Shown here: one piece after another, positions 50,276-58,751 of the stretch | How positions within the stretch are numbered: the stretch's first letter is position 1 | Layout: each line of letters opens with the position of its first letter | Source: Mycobacterium celatum | GTDB lineage: Bacteria; Actinomycetota; Actinomycetes; Mycobacteriales; Mycobacteriaceae | Assembly: GCF_002101595.1 (NCBI RefSeq) | Contig: NZ_LQOM01000030.1 | Coordinates: 62,001-126,000, forward strand | Direction of reading: 5' to 3' | DNA: 64,000 bases | The notes under the pieces: model-generated | Told to the model about the DNA's origin: nothing | Databases searched by the model: none | Seen by the model: the letters and a program-made list of their open reading frames with translations, nothing else | Made by a program: the position numbers and the translations under genes

Positions 50276-51151
50276 ATGGGGGAACCGTTCATTGGCAGTG
50301 AAGTCCTGGCTTCTGGTCAGCTGACCCGCCACGCGCTCAGAAGCAAGTGCGTCGCGATTTATCCGGATGTCTACGTGCCAGCCGACACCGAGGTCACCAG
50401 TGTGCAGCGCGCTCGCGCCGCCTGGCTGTGGTCCCGGCGGCGCGGTGTGATCGCCGGCCACTCGGCTTCGGCTTTGCACCGCGCCAAATGGGTTGATAAC
50501 CGGGCACCGGCCGCGTTGCTGTACGACTATCGCCGGCCGCCCAACGGTATTCGCACCTGGTCGGATCGTGTCGACGACGACGAAATCCAACTGATCGCCG
50601 GCGTGTCCGTCACGACGCCGGCACGAACCGCCCTCGATTTGGCATGTCGCAACCCGGTCAGTAAGGCCGTGGCCGCCATCGATTCCCTTGCCCGCGCAAC
50701 ACACCTCAAAATGGCCGACGTCGAACTACTGGCCGACCGTTACAAGGGCCGACGCGGTATCCGGCGAGCCCGTATCGCACTCCCCCTCGTCGACCCGGGC
50801 GCGGAATCGCCGCGCGAGACGTGGCTGCGGCTATTACTCATTCGCGCGGGCTTTCCACCGCCAACGACCCAGATTCCGGTGTATGACGAGTACGGGCAAC
50901 TCATCGCCGTCATCGACATGGGCTGGGAACACATCAAAGTCGGCGTCGACTACGAGGGCGACCACCACTGGATGAATCGACGGCGCTTCTACCACGATAT
51001 CCGGCGCGCAGACGCGGTGACGGAATCTGGGTGGATCGACATCCGGGTGACGGCAGAGGACACCGAAGCCGGCATCATCCGGCGAGTGTCGGCGGCGTGG
51101 GATCGCCGAACGTGTAGTGAGGGCGGAATTTCGACCGATTTTTCGCCCTGA
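50276..51151 (+). CDS. AbiEi/DUF559-like protein, Rv3517-like
   Basis: A 291-residue protein in the Rv3517 position. The N-terminal half (about 10-95) resembles the helix-turn-helix antitoxin-like AbiEi domain. The C-terminal part (about 185-280) resembles small DUF559 restriction-endonuclease-fold domains, with VDYEGDHHW (about 223-231) and IDIRVTAED (about 257-265) as the most active-site-like stretches. Such proteins are common in mycobacteria and their role is unknown. The ATG at 50276 is used since the upstream frame is in repeat B copy 1. The last 15 or so residues (RTCSEGGISTDFSP) are encoded by repeat B copy 2. Confidence 0.7.
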   Translation: MGEPFIGSEVLASGQLTRHALRSKCVAIYPDVYVPADTEVTSVQRARAAWLWSRRRGVIAGHSASALHRAKWVDNRAPAALLYDYRRPPNGIRTWSDRVDDDEIQLIAGVSVTTPARTALDLACRNPVSKAVAAIDSLARATHLKMADVELLADRYKGRRGIRRARIALPLVDPGAESPRETWLRLLLIRAGFPPPTTQIPVYDEYGQLIAVIDMGWEHIKVGVDYEGDHHWMNRRRFYHDIRRADAVTESGWIDIRVTAEDTEAGIIRRVSAAWDRRTCSEGGISTDFSP

Positions 51152-51168
51152 GTACACGTTCGGCGATC
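51101..51168. repeat. Long hairpin repeat, family B copy 2
   Basis: Arms 51101-51125 and 51144-51168 are reverse complements with only two mismatches in 25, opening GATCGCCGAACGTGTAGTGA and enclosing an 18-base loop with GATTTTT. It matches copy 1 at 50183 in arm and loop. It contains the 3' end of the nuclease-like gene and touches the stop codon of cyp142, which converges with it, so it probably serves as a bidirectional terminator. Confidence 0.8.
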
Positions 51169-52375
51169 AATGGAGCACGGGTTCGCTCGGCGTGAACACT
51201 ACCGGCATGGATTCCAGGCCGCTGACGAAGTTGGCCGGCCGCAGCGGCAACCTGTCGGCGGCGGCCAGCCGCAGATCCGGCAACCGTTCCAGTACCCGCG
51301 ACGTCATCAGCGAAAGCTCCAGCCGGGCAAGCTGATTACCCAGGCAGAAGTGGGTGCCGAAGCCAAAGGCCATGTGGTTGTTGGGGTCTCGGCGGATATC
51401 GAACTGCTCCGGGTTGTCGAACACCGACTCGTCGAAGTTCGCGGACTCGAACAGCAGCATCATCTTCTCGCCCTGCCGCAACTGGGTGCCGTGAAATTCC
51501 GTGTCGGCGGTCAATGTTCGGCACATATTCTTCACCGGCGACGTCCACCGCAGCATCTCCTCGATGGCGCCGGGCAACAGCGACGGGTCGGCCAAAAGTT
51601 GTTCCCACTGGTCGCGGTTGCGCAACAGCTGCTCGGTGCCGCCGGACAGGGTGTGCCGGGTGGTCTCGTCGCCGCCGATCAGGATCAGCAGCGTCTCGAA
51701 GACGATCTCGTCGTCGGACATCCGCTGCCCGTCGACCTCGGCGTTCACCAGGATCGAGAACAGGTCTTCGGTCGGTTCCGACCGGCGCTTGGTGATGATG
51801 CCCTTCGTGAATTCGGTGTACGCGGCGAAAGCGTCCATCACCGCTTGGAATTCGGCCGACGTCGGGTCGAGATGCGAACTCAGCCCGGTGACCAGGTCGT
51901 CCGACCATTTCAGCAGCATCCCGCGGTCTTCGGGCAGCACCCCGAGCATGTCGCCGATCACCGCCATCGGCAGCGGCGCGGCGATATCGCGGACGAAGTC
52001 ACACTCACCGCGCTCACACACCGCGTCGATCAGCGTGTCACACAACCGCGCAATCGACGGCTCCTTCTCGCGCACCCGCTTGCGGGTGAAGCCCGCGTTG
52101 ACGAGCTTGCGCCGCAACAGATGTGCGGGATCGTCCATGTCGATCATGTACGGCATCCCCGGCTGGTCCGGCCGGATGCCGCCGGTGGAAGAGAACAATT
52201 CGGGATTGCGTTCGGCGTCGATGATCGCCTGATACGTCGTCGCGGCCGCCAGGCCGTTGCGGTCCCGGAAAACCGGTTGATTGGCCCGCATCCAGCGATA
52301 TGCCTCGCGGGCTCGCCGGCCGTCGGCGTAGAAAGTGCCATTGGTCAGATCAACGTCTGGAATCGTGACCGTCAT
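51167..52375 (-). CDS. cyp142: Cytochrome P450 CYP142, cholesterol side-chain oxidase
   Basis: A 402-residue P450 matching Rv3518c (398). CYP142A1 oxidises the terminal methyl of cholest-4-en-3-one or cholesterol to the alcohol and acid, feeding FadD19. Visible motifs are the I-helix GGDETT at 234-239, ExxR at 273-276 (EMLR) and the heme loop FGFGTHFCLG with the ligand Cys344. It is soluble, needs a ferredoxin (FdxD is a candidate) and is divergent from the Rv3519-like gene, only 16 bases away, so the promoter lies within coding sequence or is very compact. No KstR site is seen in that gap. Confidence 0.92.
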   Translation of the reverse strand: MTVTIPDVDLTNGTFYADGRRAREAYRWMRANQPVFRDRNGLAAATTYQAIIDAERNPELFSSTGGIRPDQPGMPYMIDMDDPAHLLRRKLVNAGFTRKRVREKEPSIARLCDTLIDAVCERGECDFVRDIAAPLPMAVIGDMLGVLPEDRGMLLKWSDDLVTGLSSHLDPTSAEFQAVMDAFAAYTEFTKGIITKRRSEPTEDLFSILVNAEVDGQRMSDDEIVFETLLILIGGDETTRHTLSGGTEQLLRNRDQWEQLLADPSLLPGAIEEMLRWTSPVKNMCRTLTADTEFHGTQLRQGEKMMLLFESANFDESVFDNPEQFDIRRDPNNHMAFGFGTHFCLGNQLARLELSLMTSRVLERLPDLRLAAADRLPLRPANFVSGLESMPVVFTPSEPVLH

Positions 52376-52391
52376 CTACTAACCTCCAGAT

Positions 52392-53114
52392 ATGCCTGAA
52401 TCACAACACACCATCGCCGGAACGGTGCTGACCATGCCGGTCCGGGTTCGCAAGGCTGACGTGCATACCGCGATGTTCTCGGTGGACGCCGAGGCGGCGC
52501 AGCGGCTCATCGACTACAGCGGCCTGCGGGTCTGCCAGCATCGGCCTGGCCGGGCCATCGTCAACCTGATGCTGGCCCGCTACATCGACGGCGATCTCGG
52601 GCAGTACCACGAATTCGGCACCGCCGTGATGGTCAACCCGCCAGGCTCGACGGCCAGCGGCTGGCGGGCTTTCAAGGATGCCGCGGCGTTCATCCACCAC
52701 CTGCCGGTCGACCAATCGTTCACCCTGGAAGCGGGCCGAACCATTTGGGGTTTCCCAAAGATCATGGCGGACTTCACCGTTCGCGAGGGACGCACGTTCG
52801 GGTTCGACGTCAGCGCCGAAGGCTCGCACATCGCCGGCATCGACTTCGGCCGGGGCCTGCCGGTGCCGTCGATCTTCACTTCGCGCGAACAGGTGCTCAA
52901 GACCTACACCTACGCCGACGGCACCACCCGCGAGGTGCCGTGGGAGATGAGTGTCAGTGGGCTGCGCGGTCGGCCCGGCGGGGCGACGGTGCGGCTCGGC
53001 GACCATCCGTACGCCAAGGAGCTGGCGTCGCTGGGCCTGCCGAAGCGCGCGATGGTGTCCGGGTCGGTTGCCAACGTGGGAATGTCGTTCGGCGACGCGC
53101 ATGTGCTCCACTGA
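52392..53114 (+). CDS. Acetoacetate-decarboxylase-fold protein, Rv3519-like
   Basis: A 240-residue member of the acetoacetate decarboxylase superfamily, near the length of Rv3519 (236). The motif WGFPK has Lys123 at the place of the Schiff-base lysine, preceded by a hydrophobic core and followed by the FDVSAEGSHIAGIDFG strands. Superfamily members also catalyse aldol and hydrolytic reactions, and this one may act on a keto-steroid fragment. It starts 16 bases from the divergent cyp142 start. Its function in M. tuberculosis is not established to my knowledge. Confidence 0.78.
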   Translation: MPESQHTIAGTVLTMPVRVRKADVHTAMFSVDAEAAQRLIDYSGLRVCQHRPGRAIVNLMLARYIDGDLGQYHEFGTAVMVNPPGSTASGWRAFKDAAAFIHHLPVDQSFTLEAGRTIWGFPKIMADFTVREGRTFGFDVSAEGSHIAGIDFGRGLPVPSIFTSREQVLKTYTYADGTTREVPWEMSVSGLRGRPGGATVRLGDHPYAKELASLGLPKRAMVSGSVANVGMSFGDAHVLH

Positions 53115-53136
53115 CCGCACCACCATCCGGCCAATT

Positions 53137-53150
53137 TAGAACGTGTTCTA
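53137..53150. promoter_or_regulatory. Perfect KstR-type operator in a convergent gap
   Basis: TAGAACGTGTTCTA is a perfect 14-bp palindrome and the strongest KstR match in the window. It lies 23 bases after the stop of the Rv3519-like gene and 16 bases beyond the stop of the convergent F420-type gene, so neither annotated gene starts here. Confidence 0.75.
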
Positions 53151-53165
53151 ACCGGACCGCAACGG

Positions 53166-54197
53166 TCAGATCAGCGAGGCGAGCTCGCGAATCTGCTCGG
53201 TGCTGCGGCCGGATACCACCATCATGGTCACGCCGGCGGCTTCCCAGGCCTTGATCTGCTCACGCACGTAGTCCAGGTCGCCGACGATCGCCGCGTCGTC
53301 GATGACCTCGTCCGGGATGATCTCCGCGGCCTTGTCCTTCTGGTCGCCGCGGAAGAGCCTCGTGACCTCGTCGACGACCTCGGCGTAGCCCATCCGGCGG
53401 TACACGTCGGCGTGGAAGTTCGTGTCTTCGGCCCCCATCCCGCCCATGTAGAGGGCGATATATGGCTTCATGGCCGCGAAGGCGGCGGCGCGGTCATTGG
53501 TGATGACGATGTTGGCCGTCGCGCAGATCTCGAAGTCTTTGCGGCTGCGGCGCGCCCCTGGCCGGGCGAACCCCTCGTCGAGCCACTCGTTGTACATGTC
53601 GGCCAGCCGGGGCGTGTAGAAGATCGGCAGCCAGCCGTCGCAGATCTCGGCGGCTAGCGCGACGTTCTTCGGCCCCTCGGCACCCAGCAGGATCGGGATG
53701 TCGGCGCGCAGCGGATGGGTGATCGGTTTGAGTGCCTTGCCCAGACCCGTTGTGCCGTCGCCGGTTAGCGGCAGCGGGTAGTGGGGGCCGTCGCTGGTCA
53801 CCGGCTTCTGCCGGGCCAGCACCTGGCGCACGATGTCGATGTACTCGCGGGTGCGGGCCAGCGGCTTGGGAAAGCGCTGGCCATACCAGCCCTCGACCAC
53901 CTGCGGGCCGGAGACCCCCAGGCCCAGCATGTGCCGGCCACCGGAGAGGTGGTCGAGCGTCAGCGCTGCCATCGCGCAGGCGGTCGGGGTGCGCGCGGAC
54001 AGCTGGACCACCGAGGTGCCCAGCCGCACGCGTCGGGTCGACGCCCCCCACCAGGCCAGCGGGGTGTAGGCGTCCGATCCCCATGCTTCCGCGGTGAACA
54101 CGGCGTCGAAGCCGGCGTCCTCGGCCGCGGCGACCAGTTCACCGGCATTCTCCGGCGGCTGAGCACCCCAATATCCCAGCTGCAGTCCCAGCTTCAT
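53166..54197 (-). CDS. LLM-class F420-dependent oxidoreductase, Rv3520c-like
   Basis: A 343-residue luciferase-like TIM-barrel protein (Rv3520c is about 347). It begins MKLGLQLGYWGAQPPENAGELVAAAEDAGFDAVFTAEAWGSD, the usual F420-enzyme head, and contains LGTSVVQLSARTPTACAMAALTLDHLSGGR. Such enzymes use F420 to reduce or oxidise carbonyls, alkenes or alcohols. It is divergent from the DUF35 gene with a perfect KstR site between, so it belongs to the cholesterol regulon. The substrate is unknown. Confidence 0.85.
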   Translation of the reverse strand: MKLGLQLGYWGAQPPENAGELVAAAEDAGFDAVFTAEAWGSDAYTPLAWWGASTRRVRLGTSVVQLSARTPTACAMAALTLDHLSGGRHMLGLGVSGPQVVEGWYGQRFPKPLARTREYIDIVRQVLARQKPVTSDGPHYPLPLTGDGTTGLGKALKPITHPLRADIPILLGAEGPKNVALAAEICDGWLPIFYTPRLADMYNEWLDEGFARPGARRSRKDFEICATANIVITNDRAAAFAAMKPYIALYMGGMGAEDTNFHADVYRRMGYAEVVDEVTRLFRGDQKDKAAEIIPDEVIDDAAIVGDLDYVREQIKAWEAAGVTMMVVSGRSTEQIRELASLI

Positions 54198-54220
54198 CTC
54201 CGGCTCCTTGCTCAGATTCT

Positions 54221-54234
54221 TAGAACCTGTTCTA
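54221..54234. promoter_or_regulatory. Perfect KstR-type operator upstream of Rv3520c-like gene and ltp operon
   Basis: TAGAACCTGTTCTA is a perfect palindromic match except for its central two bases, which the consensus leaves free. It lies 24 bases before the F420-type gene start and 10 bases before the DUF35 gene start and should control both. Confidence 0.85.
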
Positions 54235-54243
54235 CTCGAAGGC

Positions 54244-55233
54244 GTGACATCAAGTTCAACTAGCCCGCCGCTGATCGACCACCCTGAGCCGCCTCTCTCG
54301 GCGCCGCTGACGCTGTCCTTTGACTACACCCGTTCGGTCGGTCCCACCCTGGGCAAATTCTTCACCGCCCTACGCGAACGCCGCATCCTTGGGGTGCGCG
54401 GATCCGATGGCCGGGTGCTTGTGCCGCCGGCCGAATACGACCCGGTCAGCTACGAACCGCTGGGCGAGATGGTACCGGTGGCTGCCACCGGGACCGTCGA
54501 GTCCTGGACGTGGCAGCCGCAGCCGCTGGAGGGGCAGCCGCTGGATCGGCCGTTCGCCTGGGCGCTGATCAAGCTCGACGGCGCCGACACCACGCTGCTG
54601 CACGCCGTCGATGCGGGGGCGCCCGACGCGATCAGCCGCGGCACCCGGGTGCATGTGCATTGGGCCGACGAGCCGGCCGGCGTGATCACCGACATCGCCT
54701 ACTTCCAGCTGGGTGACGAGCCCGAACCGGAGGGCCAGCCGGACAACCGAGATCCGGTTTCCATAATCGAGACGCCGATCAGCCTGACGATTCAGCACAG
54801 CGCGTCACAGCCGGAAAGTGCCTATCTGCGTGCGCTGCAGGAAGGCAAGCTGCTCGGTGCTCGCACCGGCGAAACAGGCAAGGTGTACTTCCCGGCGCGC
54901 GAGGCCGACCCCGCCACCGGCTTGGCGCTCGACAACTACGTCGAGCTGCCCGACAAGGGCACGGTGACGACGTTCGCCATCATCAATATCCCGTTCGCGG
55001 GCCAGCGCATCAAGCCGCCCTATGTGGCGGCCTACGTGCTGCTCGACGGCGCCGACATCCCATTCCTGCACCTGGTCACCGACATCGACGCATCCGAGGT
55101 TCGGATGGGCATGCGGGTCGAGGCGGTATGGCGGCCCCGCGAGGAATGGGGTTTGGGCATCGACAACATCTCGCATTTCCGGCCCACCGGCGAACCGGAC
55201 GCCGACTACGACACCTACAAGCACCACCTGTAA
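54244..55233 (+). CDS. DUF35 (OB-fold) protein, Rv3521-like, partner of Ltp3/Ltp4
   Basis: A 329-residue protein made of two DUF35-type halves, about 30-155 and 175-320. They are recognisable from the matching openings FFTALRERRILGVRGSDGRVLVPP and YLRALQEGKLLGARTGETGKVYFP and the OB-fold ends. Few zinc-ribbon cysteines are visible. DUF35 proteins bind thiolase-like or hydratase partners and present acyl-CoA substrates, as in the ChsH2-Ltp2 aldolase. The GTG start follows GAAGG and lies 10 bases after the KstR site. It starts the run Rv3521-ltp4-ltp3. Confidence 0.8.
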   Translation: MTSSSTSPPLIDHPEPPLSAPLTLSFDYTRSVGPTLGKFFTALRERRILGVRGSDGRVLVPPAEYDPVSYEPLGEMVPVAATGTVESWTWQPQPLEGQPLDRPFAWALIKLDGADTTLLHAVDAGAPDAISRGTRVHVHWADEPAGVITDIAYFQLGDEPEPEGQPDNRDPVSIIETPISLTIQHSASQPESAYLRALQEGKLLGARTGETGKVYFPAREADPATGLALDNYVELPDKGTVTTFAIINIPFAGQRIKPPYVAAYVLLDGADIPFLHLVTDIDASEVRMGMRVEAVWRPREEWGLGIDNISHFRPTGEPDADYDTYKHHL

Positions 55234-55241
55234 AGGCTGTT

Positions 55242-56303
55242 ATGAGTATTCGTGATGTAGCCGTGGTGGGGTTCGCCCACGCCCCGCACGTACGCCGCAC
55301 CGACGGCACCACCAACGGCGTCGAAATGCTGATGCCGTGCTTCGCCAAGCTCTACGAGGAGCTCGGCATCACCAAGGCCGACATCGGGTTCTGGTGCTCG
55401 GGCTCCTCGGATTACCTTGCCGGACGGGCGTTCTCGTTCATCTCGGCGATCGACTCGATTGGCGCGGTACCGCCGATCAACGAGTCGCATGTCGAGATGG
55501 ACGCCGCCTGGGCTTTGTACGAGGCGTACATCAAGCTGCTCACCGGCGAGGTCGACACCGCGCTGGTGTACGGGTTCGGCAAGTCCTCGGCCGGCGTGCT
55601 GCGCCGCATCCTGTCGCGCCAGACCGACCCCTACACCGTGGCGCCGCTGTGGCCGGACTCGGTGTCGATGGCCGGGCTGCAGGCCCGCTTCGGGCTGGAC
55701 GCCGGCAAGTGGACCGCCGAGCAGATGGCGCAGGTGGCGCTGGACTCGTTCGCCCACGCCGAGCGCACCGACTCGGAGAAGCCCGCCAAGAGCATCGGCG
55801 AGTTGCTGGCCCGGCCGTACTTCGCCGACCCGCTGCGCCGCCACGACATTGCGCCGATCACCGACGGGGCGGCCGCGATCGTGTTGGCCGCCGACGGCCG
55901 GGCCCGCGAACTGCGCGAAAACCCGGCCTGGATCACCGGTTTCGACCATCGCATCGAGACGCCGGTGCTGGGCGCGCGCGACCTTACCAGTTCCCCGTCG
56001 ACGGCGACGTCGGCGCAGACGGCGACCGGAGGCGACGCCGGCTCGATCGACGTCGCGGAAATCCACGCGCCGTTCACGCACCAGCACCTGATCCTCACGG
56101 AGGCGATCGGTCTGGGCTCGTCGACGCGCGTCAATCCCTCCGGCGGCGCGCTGGCCGCCAATCCGATGTTCACCGCGGGCTTGGAGCGCATCGGGTTTGC
56201 GGCGCAGCATATTTGGGACGGCTCGGCGCAGCGGGTGCTGGCTCATGCCACCAGCGGGCCTGCGCTGCAACAGAATCTGGTCGCGGTAATGGAGGCACGA
56301 TGA
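55242..56303 (+). CDS. ltp4: Thiolase-fold lipid-transfer protein Ltp4
   Basis: A 353-residue SCP2-thiolase-like protein, near-identical in length to Rv3522 (354). It has the usual two thiolase halves, with HAERTDSEKPAKSIGELL in the loop region and NPSGGALAANPMFTAGLERIGFAA in the C-terminal half. A cysteine nucleophile is not evident at the expected place (NESHVEMDAAW), so it may serve as an aldolase or an inactive half. The ATG at 55242 is favoured; the frame open to 55128 lies in the previous gene. It overlaps ltp3 by 4 bases. Confidence 0.85.
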   Translation: MSIRDVAVVGFAHAPHVRRTDGTTNGVEMLMPCFAKLYEELGITKADIGFWCSGSSDYLAGRAFSFISAIDSIGAVPPINESHVEMDAAWALYEAYIKLLTGEVDTALVYGFGKSSAGVLRRILSRQTDPYTVAPLWPDSVSMAGLQARFGLDAGKWTAEQMAQVALDSFAHAERTDSEKPAKSIGELLARPYFADPLRRHDIAPITDGAAAIVLAADGRARELRENPAWITGFDHRIETPVLGARDLTSSPSTATSAQTATGGDAGSIDVAEIHAPFTHQHLILTEAIGLGSSTRVNPSGGALAANPMFTAGLERIGFAAQHIWDGSAQRVLAHATSGPALQQNLVAVMEAR

Positions 56304-57469
56304 GCAAACAGTTAGCCGCGGTGCTCGGTACCGGGCAGACCAAATACGTCGCCAAGCGCCACGACGTGTCGATGAACGGCCTGGTGCGTGAGGCGATCGA
56401 CCGCGCGCTGGCCGACTCGGGTTCGACGTTCGACGACATCGACGCCGTCGTGGTGGGCAAGGCGCCGGACTTCTTCGAGGGCGTGATGATGCCGGAGCTG
56501 TTCATGGCCGACGCCGTGGGCGCCACCGGCAAGCCGCTGATCCGGGTGCACACCGCGGGTTCGGTGGGCGGATCCACCGGTGTGGTGGCGGCAAGCCTGG
56601 TGCAGTCGGGTCAATACCGCCGCGTGCTGGCGATGGCCTGGGAAAAGCAGTCGGAGTCAAACGCCATGTGGGCGTTGAGTATTCCGGTGCCGTTTACCAA
56701 GCCGGTGGGAGCGGGCGCCGGTGGTTATTTCGCGCCGCACGTACGTTCTTATATCCGTCGATCGGGCGCGCCGACGCACATCGGTGCCATGGTCGCCGTC
56801 AAGGATCGGCTGAACGGCGCCAAGAACCCGCTTGCGCATCTGCAGCAAGCCGACATCACGCTGGAGAAGGTGATGTCGTCGCAAATGCTCTGGGATCCCA
56901 TCCGATACGACGAAACCTGCCCCTCGTCCGACGGCGCCTGTGCGCTGGTCATCGGCGACGAGCAGACCGCCGACCAGCGGGTCGCCGACGGCCATCCGGT
57001 TGCCTGGATCCACGCCACCGCGTTGCGCACCGAGCCGCTGGCGTATTCCGGCCGCGACCAAGTCAACCCGCAGGCCGGCCGCGACGCCGCCAAGGCGCTG
57101 TGGAAGGCAGCGGGCATCACCAGCCCGATCGACGAGATCGACGCCGCCGAGATCTACGTGCCGTTCTCGTGGTTCGAGCCGATGTGGTTGGAAAACCTGG
57201 GATTTGCGCCCGAAGGCGAAGGCTGGAAGCTCACCGAGGCCGGCGAAACCGCCATTGGCGGGCGGCTGCCGGTCAATCCGTCCGGCGGCGTGCTGTCGTC
57301 GAACCCGATTGGCGCATCCGGCCTGATCCGGTTCGCCGAGGCGGCCATCCAGGTGATGGGCAAGGGTGAGGCACACCAGGTTCCGGGGGCGCGCAAGGCG
57401 ATGGGCCACGCCTACGGCGGTGGCTCGCAGTACTACTCGATGTGGGTGGTGGGGGCCGACAAGCCATGA
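56300..57469 (+). CDS. ltp3: Thiolase-fold lipid-transfer protein Ltp3
   Basis: A 389-residue SCP2-thiolase-like protein (Rv3523 is about 394). It starts MSKQLAAVLGTGQTKY and contains VHTAGSVGGSTG where thiolases carry their catalytic Cys; here it is Ala-Gly-Ser. The C-terminal NPSGGVLSSNPIGASGLIRFAEAAIQVMGKG keeps the thiolase fold and AHAYGGGSQYY closes it. With Ltp4 and the DUF35 protein it likely forms a thiolase/aldolase complex in steroid side-chain or ring degradation. It overlaps both neighbours by 4 bases. Confidence 0.87.
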   Translation: MSKQLAAVLGTGQTKYVAKRHDVSMNGLVREAIDRALADSGSTFDDIDAVVVGKAPDFFEGVMMPELFMADAVGATGKPLIRVHTAGSVGGSTGVVAASLVQSGQYRRVLAMAWEKQSESNAMWALSIPVPFTKPVGAGAGGYFAPHVRSYIRRSGAPTHIGAMVAVKDRLNGAKNPLAHLQQADITLEKVMSSQMLWDPIRYDETCPSSDGACALVIGDEQTADQRVADGHPVAWIHATALRTEPLAYSGRDQVNPQAGRDAAKALWKAAGITSPIDEIDAAEIYVPFSWFEPMWLENLGFAPEGEGWKLTEAGETAIGGRLPVNPSGGVLSSNPIGASGLIRFAEAAIQVMGKGEAHQVPGARKAMGHAYGGGSQYYSMWVVGADKP

Positions 57470-58347
57470 AATACACGTGCAGCATCGCGATGGGCCCGAT
57501 CGACCAGCTGACCGAGCTGGCGAAGGCCACCGAAGAGGTCGGGTTCGACGCGATCGCGCTGCCGGATTCGCTGTTCTACATGGAAAAAGCGGCTGCCGAT
57601 TACCCGTACACCCCGGACGGCTCGCGGATGTGGGACGAGAACACCCCCTGGGTGGACCCGCTGATCGCCGCCGCCGCAATGGGCGCGGTCACGTCGACGC
57701 TGCGTTTCTACACCAACGTGATGAAGCTCGGTTCGCGTAACCCGCTGCTGCTGGCGCGTCAGGTCGGCTCGGTGGCCAACCTGACCGGTAACCGCTTCGG
57801 GTTTGGTGTCGGAATAGGCTGGGCACCTGAGGAATTCGAGTGGTGCGGAGTGCCATACAAGCGGCGCGGCGCCCGCGTCGACGAGATGATCAAGGTCATC
57901 AAGCTGGTGCTCGGCGGCGGAATGGTCGAATTCCACGGCGAGTTCTTCGATTTCGACCGGCTGCAGATGAGCCCCGCACCGTCGGAACCCGTGCCGTTCT
58001 ACGTCGGTGGGCACACCGACGTAGCACTCAAGCGGGCTGCCCGGGTCGGCGACGGCTGGACCAGCGCGATGATGACCGCCGACCAGCTGGCCGAAACCAT
58101 CGGAAAGCTCAACGCCTTACGGGCCGAATACGGCCGTGCCGACCAGCCGTTCGAATTCCAGGCGGTGTGCATCGACAAGTTCGGCGTCGACGGGCATCGG
58201 CAGTTGGCCGAGATCGGCGTCACCGACAACATCGTAATCCCGTGGCTGATGGACGGGTTGGGCTTCGACGCGCCGCTGGACAAAAAGAAGGACTCGCTGA
58301 AGCGCTTCGCCGACACCTATATCCACTCGGGATGGCAGGACAGATGA
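57466..58347 (+). CDS. LLM-class F420-dependent oxidoreductase
   Basis: A 293-residue luciferase-like protein. Its head MKYTCSIAMGPIDQLTELAKATEEVGFDAIALPDSLF and GNRFGFGVGIGWAPEEFEW are typical of F420-dependent enzymes. It overlaps the ltp3 stop by 4 bases and so is read as part of the ltp operon; the ATG at 57466 is preferred over GTG 57442 because the latter would sit in ltp3. No counterpart is present at this site in M. tuberculosis as I recall, where Rv3524 is a membrane protein. It probably adds a reductive step to the pathway. Confidence 0.82.
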   Translation: MKYTCSIAMGPIDQLTELAKATEEVGFDAIALPDSLFYMEKAAADYPYTPDGSRMWDENTPWVDPLIAAAAMGAVTSTLRFYTNVMKLGSRNPLLLARQVGSVANLTGNRFGFGVGIGWAPEEFEWCGVPYKRRGARVDEMIKVIKLVLGGGMVEFHGEFFDFDRLQMSPAPSEPVPFYVGGHTDVALKRAARVGDGWTSAMMTADQLAETIGKLNALRAEYGRADQPFEFQAVCIDKFGVDGHRQLAEIGVTDNIVIPWLMDGLGFDAPLDKKKDSLKRFADTYIHSGWQDR

Positions 58348-58751
58348 CCGACAACGCGGCTCACGAGGCCGGAAGGCGTTCCCGCGAGGCGGTAATCGCG
58401 CGCGACAAAGACGCGTGGCTGGCGGTGTTCGCCGACGACGCGATCGTCGAGGACCCAATCGGACCGTCGCATTTCGACCCGGAAGGCAAAGGCCACCGCG
58501 GCCGCGACGCGATCTCGGCGTTCTGGGACAAGGCGATTGCGCCGACGGACAAGATCGAGTTCAACTTCGTCGACACCTTCCAGTGCGGCAACGAGGAAGC
58601 CAACGTCGGCAGCATCGTGATCACGACGGCCGGCTATCAGGTCACCGCCGAAGGGGTGTTCACTTACAAGGCCGACGACGACGGCAAGTTGCTGGCACTG
58701 CGCGCGTATTGGGAAGTCGATCGTGCGACCGCGTCGGCCCGCAAGATCTAG
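58344..58751 (+). CDS. SnoaL/NTF2-like protein, ketosteroid-isomerase type
   Basis: A 135-residue NTF2-fold protein with the typical SREAVIARDKDAWLAVFADDAIVEDPIG opening and a cone-shaped pocket. Such proteins include ketosteroid isomerases and polyketide cyclases, and an isomerase or substrate-binding role in the steroid pathway is plausible. It overlaps the preceding F420-type gene by 4 bases and is the last gene of the ltp operon. Its last 4 bases also overlap the end of the convergent gamma-carbonic-anhydrase-like gene. Confidence 0.78.
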   Translation: MTDNAAHEAGRRSREAVIARDKDAWLAVFADDAIVEDPIGPSHFDPEGKGHRGRDAISAFWDKAIAPTDKIEFNFVDTFQCGNEEANVGSIVITTAGYQVTAEGVFTYKADDDGKLLALRAYWEVDRATASARKI

